A stretch of DNA of 64,000 nt from an uncultured Ruegeria sp. (lineage in GTDB: Bacteria > Pseudomonadota > Alphaproteobacteria > Rhodobacterales > Rhodobacteraceae): NCBI RefSeq assembly GCF_947497005.1, contig NZ_CANMFF010000002.1:1-64000 (forward strand). Reading direction: 5' to 3'. The notes beneath the pieces are model-generated. The model was not told the DNA's origin. It ran no database searches and saw nothing but the letters and a program-made list of their open reading frames with translations. Shown here piece by piece: positions 16,974 through 26,157 of this stretch. Both the position numbers and the translations under genes were made by a program. Numbering within the stretch: position 1 is the first letter of the stretch; each line of letters opens with the position of its first letter.

Positions 16974-18932
16974 TCAAACATCCAACTCCTCCACAAACCG
17001 CGCGTTCTCCTGAATATACTGGAACCGCAGTTCGGGTTTTTTGCCCATCAGGCGTTCGACCAGATCGCCGGTCTCGCCGGGTTCGTCCTCGTCGATGGTG
17101 ACCCGGATCAATTTCCGGGATGCCGGGTCCATCGTGGTCTCTTTCAGGTCCTTGGCGTCCATCTCGCCCAGACCTTTGAAGCGTGAGACGTCGATCTTGC
17201 CTTTGCCGCCCAGACCTTTCTCAAGCCATTCATCCCGCTCTGCCTCGTCCAGACAATAGACGCGTTTGGCGCCTTGGGTCAGGCGGTACAGAGGCGGGCA
17301 GGCGAGGTAGAGGTGGCCCGCGTCAATCATGGGCCGCATCTGGGTGAAGAAGAACGTCATCAGCAGCGCCGCGATATGCGCCCCGTCCACATCCGCGTCG
17401 GTCATGATGATGATCTTGTCATAACGCAGATCGTCGACGTTGAACTTGGTGCCAAGCCCGACACCCAGCGCCTGCGTCAGATCGCTGATTTCGGCATTGG
17501 TGCCCAGTTTCGAACTGGCCGCGCCCAGCACGTTCAGGATCTTGCCGCGCAGGGGCAGCAGGGCCTGTGTTTTGCGGTTCCGGCCCATCTTGGCAGACCC
17601 GCCCGCAGAATCTCCCTCGACGATGAATAATTCCGTGCCGTCCCGTGTTGAACTAGAACAGTCCACCAACTTGCCGGGGAGACGAAGTTTCTTAGTGGCG
17701 GACTTGCGTTGTGTTTCCTTCTCGGCCCGTCGGCGCAGGCGTTCCTCTGACCTCAGGATGAGGAAATCCAGGATCGCGCCGGCGGATTTGTTGTCCGCGG
17801 CCAGCCAGTTGTCGAAATGGTCGCGGACAGAGTTCTCGACCAGTCGCTGCGCTTCGACCGTGGCAAGGCGGTCTTTGGTTTGGCCCACGAATTCCGGTTC
17901 AGAGATAAAGCACGACACCAGCGCGCAACCACCGGTGATCAGGTCGTCGCGGTTAATCTGCGCGGCCTTCTTGTTGTTGATCAACTCGCCATAAGCCTTG
18001 ATCCCCTTGAGGACCGCGGCCCAGAAGCCTGCCACATGGGTACCGCCTTCGGGCGTGGGGACGGTGTTACAGTAGGACTGGATGAACCCGTCGCGCGAGG
18101 GCGTCCAGTTGATCGCCCATTCGACCTTGCCGGGGGTGCCGAATTTCTCCTGAAAGTCCACTGTTCCGGCAAATGGCTGCTCGGCATAGGTGGACGAGCC
18201 GTTCATCGTCTCTTTCAGGTAATCCGACAGGCCACCGGGGAAATGAAACGTGGCCTCGGTCGGCGTCTCGCCATCGTCGATGGCGGATTTCCAGCGGATT
18301 TCGACGCCCGAGAACAGGTAGCCCTTGGAGCGGATGGACTTGAACAGGCGGGCCGGTTTGAACTTGTGGTGGCCGAAGATGTCGGGATCGGCGTGGAAGG
18401 TGACTGTGGTGCCGCGGCGGTTTGGAGCTGCGCCGACCTTTTCGACCGGGCCAAGGGGGACGCCGCGTGAGAAGCGTTGTTCGAACAGCTGCTTGTCGCG
18501 CGCGACCTGCACGACCATCGAATCCGACAAGGCATTTACCACGGATGCACCCACACCGTGCAGACCGCCCGAGGTCTGATAGGCCTTGCCCGAAAACTTG
18601 CCACCCGCGTGCAAGGTGCACAGGATCACCTCGAGCGCGGATTTGTCGGGGAACTTGGGGTGCGGGTCGATTGGGATACCACGCCCGTTGTCGCGCACGG
18701 TCAGTGCGTAATCGGCGTGCAGCTCGACCTCGATCCGATTGGCATGGCCCGCGACGGCCTCATCCATCGAGTTGTCGAGGATCTCGGCCACCATGTGATG
18801 CAGCGCCCGCTCATCCGTGCCGCCGATATACATACCGGGGCGTTTGCGCACCGGTTCCAGCCCTTCTAGCACCTCGATCGATGAGGCGTCATAGGTATTG
18901 GTCGCTTCAGGCGTCAATAGATCGTCGGGCAT
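16974..18932 (-). CDS. parE: DNA topoisomerase IV subunit B
   Basis: ParE is the ATPase subunit of topoisomerase IV, which decatenates daughter chromosomes. The frame runs to 19136, but the ATG at 18932 (MPDDLLTPEATNTYDASSIEVLEGLEPVRKR) is the standard start, giving 652 residues. Visible are the GHKL ATPase motifs (EILDNSMDEA, DNGRGIP, TSGGLHGVGASVVNAL), the TOPRIM EGDSAGGSAK with DADVDGAHI, and the C-terminal PELRFQYIQENA. parC is not in the window. Confidence 0.97.
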   Translation of the reverse strand: MPDDLLTPEATNTYDASSIEVLEGLEPVRKRPGMYIGGTDERALHHMVAEILDNSMDEAVAGHANRIEVELHADYALTVRDNGRGIPIDPHPKFPDKSALEVILCTLHAGGKFSGKAYQTSGGLHGVGASVVNALSDSMVVQVARDKQLFEQRFSRGVPLGPVEKVGAAPNRRGTTVTFHADPDIFGHHKFKPARLFKSIRSKGYLFSGVEIRWKSAIDDGETPTEATFHFPGGLSDYLKETMNGSSTYAEQPFAGTVDFQEKFGTPGKVEWAINWTPSRDGFIQSYCNTVPTPEGGTHVAGFWAAVLKGIKAYGELINNKKAAQINRDDLITGGCALVSCFISEPEFVGQTKDRLATVEAQRLVENSVRDHFDNWLAADNKSAGAILDFLILRSEERLRRRAEKETQRKSATKKLRLPGKLVDCSSSTRDGTELFIVEGDSAGGSAKMGRNRKTQALLPLRGKILNVLGAASSKLGTNAEISDLTQALGVGLGTKFNVDDLRYDKIIIMTDADVDGAHIAALLMTFFFTQMRPMIDAGHLYLACPPLYRLTQGAKRVYCLDEAERDEWLEKGLGGKGKIDVSRFKGLGEMDAKDLKETTMDPASRKLIRVTIDEDEPGETGDLVERLMGKKPELRFQYIQENARFVEELDV

Positions 18933-18963
18933 GGGTGCTGCTCTTGTTTTTGAGTTTCTCCCA

Positions 18964-19812
18964 TTATGGCAGGTGATGTGGTTCGGGGGAAGAGGGGCGC
19001 GAGGTGTTGTGGAGGGTTTGGGAGGCAGACGGCCACCCAAGCTGACATTCGCTTCGGTCGCAATACCGGTTGCGAGCAGCGGCAGCTTTGCGCAAATAGC
19101 TGCCATGGCGAAATCTTGGCGCAAATGACGATACAAAGCGCACGCGTAAGATTTCGCTCGTGCAAAAAGTCCCGCCGGTATCTTGAAATAACTCTATCGC
19201 AGGAAGCCCAGTAACAGCTTCGAAGGCGTCGGAATGCGACTCAACATGATTTGGATCAGGTATTCGTGGCAAAACTTCGAAGAACGGATCGAAGTCGACC
19301 ATAGCCTGAGCCAAAACCCCAAGCATAGATGGATCACCTTCAATGACCGCTTTCCCATCTGCAAGTTGAGTATCCAGCGTTTTGTCACCGGCCATTGTCA
19401 TCTCAAGATCGCTGCGATTAATCCTCAACGTCAGATCCGGTGAGGCAGCTTGGAAACCCTCAACTTCGGTAAGAATAGCGTTTCGGAGTTCAACCAGAAA
19501 CTTTTCGCCATTGTCGGGCGTTACAAAGTTCATGGCAAACTCATGGTCTTCTACCTTGCGGTTGACCATCTTGATTGCAAGAAAGTTCAGGAACAGCTCC
19601 GTCGACATGGCTCGGATAACGTCCGGGCTGAAGGTGTCCGGAATATCCCCTTCAGGAATGCCCGACCTAAGCTCGAAAGCACCGGACAGAGCCGCGAGGC
19701 CCAATTGATGCGAAAGGCCATCAATGAAAATGTTTGCTTGGCTCGAGAGTTTGAGAAGCTGGTCACCGATTACTGCATTCGACCAGGCGAAGTTTTTCCC
19801 TAATGGCTCCCC
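18964..19812 (-). pseudogene. Alkyl/aryl sulfatase C-terminal remnant (SCP2-like domain)
   Basis: The open frame runs from a stop at 19813 down to 18964 without an obvious start. The part at about 19264-19700 reads like the C-terminal sterol-carrier-like domain of SDS-type alkyl sulfatases: AFELRSGIPEG, SPDVIRAMSTELFLNFLAIKM, NFVTPDNGEKFLVELRNAIL, IEGDPSMLGVLAQAMVDFDPFFEVLP. The zinc-binding metallo-beta-lactamase half is missing. The last 70 codons do not resemble the family and run into the region in front of parE. It is probably a truncated gene; a stand-alone SCP2 protein from the ATG at 19608 is possible. Confidence 0.75.
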
Positions 19813-19876
19813 TCACGTTCTGCTACGCCAAAAGAACGAGCGAACCTTTTGGGACCAAAATCAACAGGCTGCTTAT

Positions 19877-20374
19877 GTGAGATTTTTCTTTATTGTTGCT
19901 GTTCTGACTGTTTCCGCAGGGCCAAGCATCGCAATTCCAAGGAAGATGGCGAGCGCGGGTGATTGGAGGATCCTCTGCAGCAAGGAGACTTGAAAATGCT
20001 TCATCAATCAAAACGTGGAATATGAAGGCCGGAACACCGCCAATTTCACAGGGTTTCCGATTGAAAAAGGCGAAGCAGTCGCGGGGGTAGATTTGTTGTC
20101 GCCGGTAGGGGCAAATCTGAGTCCGGGTGTCGTAGTTAGGATAGATGGAAATTATGGGTTCAAGTACAACTACAGCAATTGTGCGCCTTCATATTGCTTA
20201 GTCAAAATCGGTTTGACGCAAAATACTTTGAACACCTATCGAAAGGGCAATTCCGCAGAAGTTTTCTTCTACCTTGCCTCTTCACCCGACACCCAACGGC
20301 GTATCAAGTCTTCATTTTATGGCTTCGCATCCGCTTTCGATGAAGTCAGGAAACGGGTATACCCAAGCAAGTAG
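19877..20374 (+). pseudogene. IalB-family protein interrupted by one in-frame TGA
   Basis: Starting at GTG 19877 the frame encodes a signal peptide (VRFFFIVAVLTVSAGPSIA) and the IalB-like start SAGDWRILCSKET, then TGA at 19991-19993. The same frame continues with KCFINQNVEYEGRN and runs to 20374 with typical family features: VDLLSPVGANLSPGVVVRIDG, the paired cysteines NCAPSYCLVKIGL and a final SSFYGFASAFDEV. Reading through, the protein would have 165 residues, close to the family length. IalB-like proteins are periplasmic and common in alphaproteobacteria. A single nonsense mutation is the simplest explanation; re-initiation at GTG 20015 would lack the signal peptide. Confidence 0.8.
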
Positions 20375-20788
20375 TCACTTATTTGAAAGCTCACTTTATT
20401 GCACGTCGAGGACATAACCTCTTTGTTATGCGCTCTGACCACCTAGTCTGTTTTGCTTCGTTCCAAAAAAAACAGCGCAACCAAACCAGATTTGCGAAAG
20501 AGTACCATCCTTATAAAGAGTACCATCCTTATAAAGTAACAAGAATTACCGCCATCTGTGAGTCACGCAGACAATGTCCGTTTTCCGCGGTTCGCGACCT
20601 GCTACACGGGTGCAATACTGAAGTGTGATCAACGACGGCTAAGGGCTCAACGTACCAATTCAAGCACGTCGCAGAGAATGGCAGCAGCGAGCCCAAAGCA
20701 GCTATTGTTCTGGCAAGTCAATTTGTTTTCGCAGCAAAAGAGCATTCTGGCGCGCCGCGCTAACGGCAATCTGCCATAATACAAGGTG
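20375..20788. other. Non-coding AT-rich gap after the IalB remnant
   Basis: About 410 bp without a supportable gene. It holds the 18-bp tandem repeat. GCGGTTCGCGACCTGC at about 20586 recurs near 22920, on the other side of the DUF3604 gene; the short shared stretch may be a dispersed-repeat fragment. Confidence 0.4.
20497..20536. repeat. 18-bp tandem duplication
   Basis: The unit AAAGAGTACCATCCTTAT occurs at 20497-20514 and 20515-20532, followed by four more bases of a third copy. It lies in non-coding DNA between the IalB remnant and the DUF3604 gene. Confidence 0.9.
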
Positions 20789-22702
20789 CTACTCCGAACT
20801 GTACCATATTGGCGAGGTGTAAGCGCGATCCTGTACTTCTGCTGGAACGCTATCCGGTAGAGGAATGTCGTAAAACGCAGCATCAATTGTGGTCCAACGC
20901 GGTTTTGGAATCTCAATAACGCGCACGTAGTAGAAGGCATTCTGAGAGGGATCAAAGTCTGGGTCCTGCCAATATCCGTCCAGTGCTGCGGCCCCAATTG
21001 AGTTATTGTAAGTTGCCTTTTCAACGTTGACAGTCGAGCCGACGGATTCGCGGGCGCGACCGTCTGTGTCGATCTCGCGACCTCCTGACACCGCGACATC
21101 ATAGATACGTTCAAAAGTCTCGCCGCTCCCGTCGATCCAGCCCTTGATGATCTGCACGCGGTCCAGATTAGCACCGTCAGGGTCGCGCAGTGCGCGGATC
21201 AGGAATCCAGGTGCAGCCCCTTCCGGCGCATTGGCCAGATCGCCGCCCATCGGCACGCCATTACGATAACCGTGTGCCGCAAAGTCGGATACGCCAAGGT
21301 CCTCTGCATCAAAGTTCCATCCGCCAAAGACGCGCACACGGATTCTGCTGCCTGTAGTGGCATAAGCCTCCTTGCGGGAGATCGCTCCATGTACTTCCTC
21401 GCGGGTGTTTTCGCGCGCCCAGACGGCAGTCAGCCCTGCTGCGGATTCCTGTGCGGTGACAATCCGTAGCGCCGGGTCGTCCGACGGGATCACATCAAGG
21501 TTGTGCCGTATTGGCGACGGCTCTGTGTGCTGGTACTTGCCAAAGTAATTGTCTTCACGCGTAGTCGGGAGCGCTGTGTGGGAATCTGTTGTGCCTGTGA
21601 AACCTGATTTGAACGGGTTCACACCAATCTCACGTTTAATCTCAAGCCCTACTTTGAGCGCCGAGCGCGCGTATTCATAACGCAGCATCTCAGGTTCTTT
21701 GGCGGCTGTCCCTGCGAGATTTGCGACGTCCCATGTTTCGAAGTTGGCAAATTCATCATCTGGCGACAACATTGGATGTGTTTCTTCATCGCCTTTGATT
21801 TGCGTTATCTCGTGCATTGGTTCCCAACGGGCGCGTTTGGCCGCATAGTCCGCTTCCATGGGTGATCCGTCGAACTTGGTTGGCGCAAACATGATACCAT
21901 TCGACACGTTCCCATTGTGTGGTACCGAAATCGCGCTGCCACCGGTTTCCTCTTCGTAGGCAGCCAAGTGATCCCACATCAGCTCAGGATCTTCGCTGTC
22001 GAAGTACGTGAAAGGGCGGGTGCGGCTTGTCTTATCCGCCCCGTCACCGAAAAGAACGACACGGTGCAAGTTGTTCCCAAGCGGGGTCGATGTCCATTCG
22101 TAACCCGCAATCGCTGTGAAAATGCCGGGATTGTTGTAATGGTCAATGGTTTCAATGATCTGTTGCCACAAGTCGCCATCGAGATCCAAACCCGCCGTAG
22201 GGTCGCGGCCCTGCACTGTCGATATTTCGATTATGTCCGCGAAGGCCGCCATCCGCCCTTCCTGTCCCGAATTAAACCGCTCGTATGTCAGGCGACCCCA
22301 TTCATCAGCCAGCAGGCGGGGGTCTGCCGCGCGGATGGCGGTGGACAGCCCGAGCATTTCCGCATGTTCTGTGATGGCCAGAAAATCGAGTGGCCGGACA
22401 AGTTGCACCGATTGTCCGGTGTTAGAGATGATCCGCTCGCCGCGCGCTACACGAAAGGCGTCGTGAATGTTTAGTGAAGTACCTACCAACCCGGCGTCAA
22501 AGGAAATCTCTGTATGAAAGTGCAAATCGCCAAAAAGCACCTGATCCGGGTACGACCGATCAACAAATGGCGAATAGTCGGTCCCGGCGTCAACAGTGGC
22601 TTCTGACACGACACCTTCAAACGCCAAAGCGCTCGTCGAAGCCAAGATTGCTGAGCTAGCAAATCCCACGGCAAATTTGTTTATAAATTTGGCGCGTTTC
22701 AT
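20789..22702 (-). CDS. Secreted DUF3604 family protein, PHP-like
   Basis: The 637-residue protein has a signal peptide (cleavage near ALAFEG) and the full DUF3604 fold, a family related to PHP-type metal phosphoesterases. Metal-binding-type motifs are visible: LFGDLHFHTEISFD, FLAITEHAEML, SVPHNGNVSNG and TGTTDSHTALPTT. It would act in the periplasm or outside the cell; the substrate is unknown. The start is preceded by two directly repeated copies of its ribosome-binding region. It sits between gene remnants but is itself intact and at near-core GC. Confidence 0.88.
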   Translation of the reverse strand: MKRAKFINKFAVGFASSAILASTSALAFEGVVSEATVDAGTDYSPFVDRSYPDQVLFGDLHFHTEISFDAGLVGTSLNIHDAFRVARGERIISNTGQSVQLVRPLDFLAITEHAEMLGLSTAIRAADPRLLADEWGRLTYERFNSGQEGRMAAFADIIEISTVQGRDPTAGLDLDGDLWQQIIETIDHYNNPGIFTAIAGYEWTSTPLGNNLHRVVLFGDGADKTSRTRPFTYFDSEDPELMWDHLAAYEEETGGSAISVPHNGNVSNGIMFAPTKFDGSPMEADYAAKRARWEPMHEITQIKGDEETHPMLSPDDEFANFETWDVANLAGTAAKEPEMLRYEYARSALKVGLEIKREIGVNPFKSGFTGTTDSHTALPTTREDNYFGKYQHTEPSPIRHNLDVIPSDDPALRIVTAQESAAGLTAVWARENTREEVHGAISRKEAYATTGSRIRVRVFGGWNFDAEDLGVSDFAAHGYRNGVPMGGDLANAPEGAAPGFLIRALRDPDGANLDRVQIIKGWIDGSGETFERIYDVAVSGGREIDTDGRARESVGSTVNVEKATYNNSIGAAALDGYWQDPDFDPSQNAFYYVRVIEIPKPRWTTIDAAFYDIPLPDSVPAEVQDRAYTSPIWYSSE

Positions 22703-22703
22703 G

Positions 22704-22753
22704 ATTATCCCCCCATCCTTTAAACTGAATTATCCCCCCATCCTTTAAACTGA
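22704..22753. repeat. 25-bp perfect tandem duplication of a ribosome-binding region
   Basis: Two abutting identical 25-bp units (22704-22728 and 22729-22753) lie directly upstream of the DUF3604 start codon. On the coding strand each unit contains AAAGGATGGGGGGATAAT, a purine-rich Shine-Dalgarno-like sequence; the proximal copy is placed to serve the ATG at 22702. Confidence 0.95.
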
Positions 22754-23221
22754 CTTTTAGGCGATGCTAGCACAGTTTTGGCTTCCACCCTAATCGCAGA
22801 GAGCGCACCTTGCGGCATATCAATCAGCCGTAATCCGTTTAATAATCTGCGCTGTTGCGAACGGCGGTTTTGTCCCGCTCACCTGCCATTTGCCATCAAG
22901 TCTTGAATGTCTGGAATATGCGGTTCGCGACCTGCCGCAGGAGCGAAAGTCCGAAGCTCGGTCGACGACCTTTGTGGGTGGTTCCTGCATTGCAAGAACT
23001 TTTTGGTGATGTTTGCGAGTATTTTGTCAGTACCTTCGTCTGTCCGGCCTGTTTGCGTGGCGGCATTGTCGCCACTGGCCTTGATGAATTCCGCGAGCGA
23101 GGTTCCAATCGGCTTATCGACCTCTGAGGGTCGCTGCCATTCCCGGAGTGTCCTTGCTCTTGGTTGACTTAATTCCGCATCATCACTTCAACGTCTTTCA
23201 TCTCGTGGGCAGCCGGCGCGG
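22754..23221. other. Non-coding or unrecognised region between DUF3604 and the IS110 remnant
   Basis: No complete gene is supported. A minus-strand stretch near 22900-23110 reads without stops in two frames (one contains EFIKASGDNAATQTGRTDEG) but has no start and no family that I recognise; it may be a fragment of a lost gene. Confidence 0.35.
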
Positions 23222-24277
23222 TTAGAACGCAGGCTGCCGGTATTCCTGTTTCTTCGTGAGCATCGCCCAGATGGCCCGCGCGGCCTTGTTGGCCATGGCG
23301 GTTGTTGCCGGTCGGAATGGTTTGTCTGCGATGATCTTTGCTGTCCACAAATCGACTTTCTCAGGAGAACGTTTCGCCATCACAGCGCGCGACGTCATGC
23401 GTACGACCAACAGCTAGTGAATGTAGCGATCACCCTGCTTTGCGTTCTTGCCCAGGCGTTCCTTGCCACCGCTAGACTTGTTGAGTGGGGTCGGACCGAG
23501 CCAGGCTGCCAGATCGCGTCCGATCCGGAACTGGTTTGCATCGCCGATCGTAGCGACAATCGCTGACGTCGTGATCGGGCCGATGATGAGCCATTTGTGC
23601 GCCATTGGTTCAAGTACAAGGACGACTGCATACGCATCAATCCACGCGCGTCTGCATTCAGAAGGGCATGTTGCCGGATCATCTTCGAATAGCCGTCGAT
23701 GCGCGCGTTCAAGCCGATGAACTGGTAGCGCTGGATACTGGGCACGCCGTTGGCGATCTCCGGCATTTCTGGATGGTCGCCATCAAGGTGACGCTTTGCA
23801 AAAGCCGTCACTGCTTCGATTCCAGTGGGTAAAATGTGCCCAAACTCGCGCAAAGGACTGCGGAGCATGTTGGCCAGTTGGGTGCGCTGCCGGACGGCCA
23901 GATCTCGAGTCCGGTGGATTGAGAGAATGGCTTGCTGCTCTTCTGTTTTGATCTCGACAAAGCGCATAGTTGGTCGACGGACGGCTTCACAGATTGGCTC
24001 GGCATCAACAGCGTCGCTCTTACCGCGTTTCACGTAGGGATGACGTATCCGGCGGGCATAAGCCGCACCTCGTGCCTCAATTTGCGCAGCTGGCGACCCC
24101 AGTGATGGGACGAGCCGCAGGCTTCCATGCCAACCCTGCACGGTAAAAGCGTCTCAAAGAAGCTAAGCTGTTTCGCGCGTTTGACGGTCTTGTTGAAGAT
24201 GATGCGGCCGCTCTCAGAAATACCGTGTACTTAAAAACATCCTTGGCCAGATCCAGGCCGATTGTCTTTACTGTCAT
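23222..24277 (-). pseudogene. IS110 family transposase, frameshifted
   Basis: The N-terminus MTVKTIGLDLAKDVF (ATG at 24277) is the RuvC-like DEDD start of IS110 transposases. It continues in other frames: GISESGRIIFNKTVKRAKQ and VGMEACGSSHHWGRQL, then YVKRGKSDAVDAEPICEAV with MRFVEIKTEEQQAILSIHRTRDL, then GPITTSAIVATIGDANQF with WLGPTPLNKSSGGKERLGK, and finally ARAIWAMLTKKQEYR. At least three frameshifts separate these pieces, so no active enzyme can be made. The order and spacing cover nearly the whole transposase. Confidence 0.9.
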
Positions 24278-24459
24278 TGGGTGGCTCCTTCCCTCGCAGT
24301 CGACAACAACTGCTCTTTGGCACTTTCGATGCCGGTGGAGCAGGAGCCACCCACCTCATCCGCTTAGGGCTCTGTTCGACACTCAGAAAATTCACCTCGC
24401 CATCAGCTCGAAGCACTCCTAGTCTCTGGACATCAAGCAATCACAATAACAGGACCAAA
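23222..24459 (-). mobile_element. IS110 family insertion sequence remnant
   Basis: The element consists of the broken transposase and about 180 bp of non-coding DNA upstream of it (24278-24459). IS110 elements lack long terminal inverted repeats, and active members encode a bridge RNA in the non-coding end beside the transposase start. A perfect 12-bp inverted repeat lies there: TGGGTGGCTCCT (24278-24289) and AGGAGCCACCCA (24342-24353). The exact ends cannot be fixed without an intact copy. Confidence 0.7.
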
Positions 24460-25068
24460 ATGAGCTGGATCAAAACAATCCCCTATGCTGAGGCCGCGGG
24501 CAAGCTGAAGACGCTCTATGACCGGGTCACGGGCCCCGGCAACAATGTGGACAACATCATGATGGCGCATTCGTTGCGGCCGCATTCGATGGAAGGCCAT
24601 ATGGCGATGTACAAGGCTGTGCTGCATCATTCGGGCAACAAGATACCGAAATGGTTTCTTGAGGTGCTGGGCGTGTGGGTCAGTTCACTGAACCGATGCG
24701 GGTATTGCGTGGAACATCATTTCGCCGGGTTGCAGCGGTTGCTTGGGGAAGAAGCGCGGGGTAATGCCATCCGGGCGGCGATCGAGGCACGCGATCCGGC
24801 GGCAGCTCCGTTGGATGCAGCGCAGATTGCAGCGATGATCTATGCCCGCAAACTGACCGAGGCGCCGGGGGACCTGGAAGAAGCGGATGTGGCCGCCCTG
24901 CGCGCCGCAGGGTGGGAGGACGGGGAAATCCTCGAAATCAATCAGGTCTGTTCTTATTTCTCCTATGCAAACCGGACGGTTCTGGGGCTTGGATGCTCGA
25001 CCGTAGGGGACGAGTTGGGCCTGTCACCCAACAACGCTGACAACCCTGATGATTGGGGGCATCGATAA
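24460..25068 (+). CDS. AhpD-like peroxidase-related protein
   Basis: The ATG at 24460 gives a 202-residue protein (MSWIKTIPYAEAAGKLKTLYD). It has the AhpD/carboxymuconolactone-decarboxylase fold with the redox pair C80-G-Y-C83 followed by H87 (RCGYCVEHH), as in alkylhydroperoxidase-type enzymes. A third cysteine pair region (QVCSYFSYANR ... GLGCSTVG) is present near the C-terminus. It probably reduces organic peroxides or is a related enzyme; substrate unknown. Its upstream region is the non-coding end of the IS110 remnant, which may carry its promoter. Confidence 0.88.
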   Translation: MSWIKTIPYAEAAGKLKTLYDRVTGPGNNVDNIMMAHSLRPHSMEGHMAMYKAVLHHSGNKIPKWFLEVLGVWVSSLNRCGYCVEHHFAGLQRLLGEEARGNAIRAAIEARDPAAAPLDAAQIAAMIYARKLTEAPGDLEEADVAALRAAGWEDGEILEINQVCSYFSYANRTVLGLGCSTVGDELGLSPNNADNPDDWGHR

Positions 25069-25074
25069 AGCCAG

Positions 25075-25099
25075 AAAAAAGCTGAGATCGGCAGCTTCG
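25075..25099 (-). terminator. Intrinsic terminator of the epoxide-hydrolase-like gene
   Basis: On the minus strand AAGCTG pairs with CAGCTT around a 7-nt loop, followed by TTTTTT. It lies 58 bp after the stop at 25157. Confidence 0.65.
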
Positions 25100-25156
25100 G
25101 TTTGGTCATCATGATAGCTGCCTTGCACTCTGTCCTGTCTAAAATGCCAGGTCAGA

Positions 25157-26035
25157 TCAGGTATTGTGAACCCATTCCAGAATGGCGCGCGCCAATGCTT
25201 GCGGCTTTTGGTGATGCAGCCAATGGTCGGTGTCGGGGATCGTGACGCGGGTCAGGTCAGGGGCGAAGGTTTCCAAGCCTTCAGTCGCATCGGGCAAAAG
25301 CGCCCTGTCGTCAGGCCCCCAGAGCAAAAGATGCGGGCATCGGATGTGCAGCCGTTCAAGGGGCAGATCAGGCAGGTCTGTCGCGGGGGTTCCGAGCTGT
25401 GCGACGACCAGAGGTGAGGCGCGATACCAGTTCAGCATCGCCTCCAGCCGACCGGGGCGGGCCCATTCGGAGCGGTATTCTGCCATGCGATCCTCGGTTA
25501 ACCAATCCAATCCCATGCCATGGCGAAAGAACTTTTCGAGCATCGCAAAGTTGTTGTCGGACAGTTTCTGTGCCGCATCGGGTGCCCTTAGCTGGTTGAT
25601 GTATTGCGAAGCTTGCGATTGCGCGCCACCCGCAGCCATGGCGCGTTGAAATGGTACCGGATGCACGCCGTTTGCGATGACCAGCCGCTTGACCAGATCG
25701 GGGCGGAACATGGCAAGGCCATAGGCAACCGATGCGCCCCAGTCGTGACCCAGCACCGCAACTGGCCCGCCTTGGGCCTCGATCAGGGCGGCCATGTCGG
25801 ACACTAGTTGCGAGAGGGTATAATTGTGCACACCTTCGGGGCACCAACTCTGGCCATAGCCACGTTGGTCAGGGGCGATGCAATAAAAGCGATCCGTCAG
25901 ATGTGGGGCGAGGTCGACCCAGGCACCGCCATATTCGGGGAATCCGTGCAGCATCAAAAGCCGAGACGCGGCGGGATCTCCCCAAGTTCGGACACAAAAG
26001 GAACTGCCATTCAGGTCGATAAACGTCATGTGCAT
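25157..26035 (-). CDS. Epoxide-hydrolase-like alpha/beta hydrolase
   Basis: I chose the ATG at 26035, preceded by AGAGG, which gives 292 residues; the longer frame adds 50 unlikely residues. The nucleophile motif is GHDWGA with Asp (D98), as in epoxide hydrolases and haloalkane dehalogenases, and the oxyanion loop is LHGFPEYGGAW. The acid is in WGPDDRALLP and the His in PDTDHWLHHQ. HGFPE and DQRGYG are typical of epoxide hydrolases. The natural substrate is unknown. Confidence 0.87.
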   Translation of the reverse strand: MHMTFIDLNGSSFCVRTWGDPAASRLLMLHGFPEYGGAWVDLAPHLTDRFYCIAPDQRGYGQSWCPEGVHNYTLSQLVSDMAALIEAQGGPVAVLGHDWGASVAYGLAMFRPDLVKRLVIANGVHPVPFQRAMAAGGAQSQASQYINQLRAPDAAQKLSDNNFAMLEKFFRHGMGLDWLTEDRMAEYRSEWARPGRLEAMLNWYRASPLVVAQLGTPATDLPDLPLERLHIRCPHLLLWGPDDRALLPDATEGLETFAPDLTRVTIPDTDHWLHHQKPQALARAILEWVHNT

Positions 26036-26157
26036 TGGAACCTCTGATCCGATGAGGAATTTATGGGTTTTTGAGGCATCAATTTGACCCCAATCAAAGC
26101 GCATCCAAAGCCTTTCTGCTAGCCCTCTTTCAGGACAGTAGAAAAAGGAAAAGATGT

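Noticed and set aside
19991..19993. TGA in the IalB gene as a selenocysteine codon
   Set aside because: No SECIS-like hairpin follows directly, no selenocysteine genes are in the window, and IalB proteins are not selenoproteins; a nonsense mutation is simpler.
22896..23167. A gene in the region between DUF3604 and the IS110 remnant
   Set aside because: Several frames are open in short stretches, but none has a start, a ribosome-binding site and a recognisable family.
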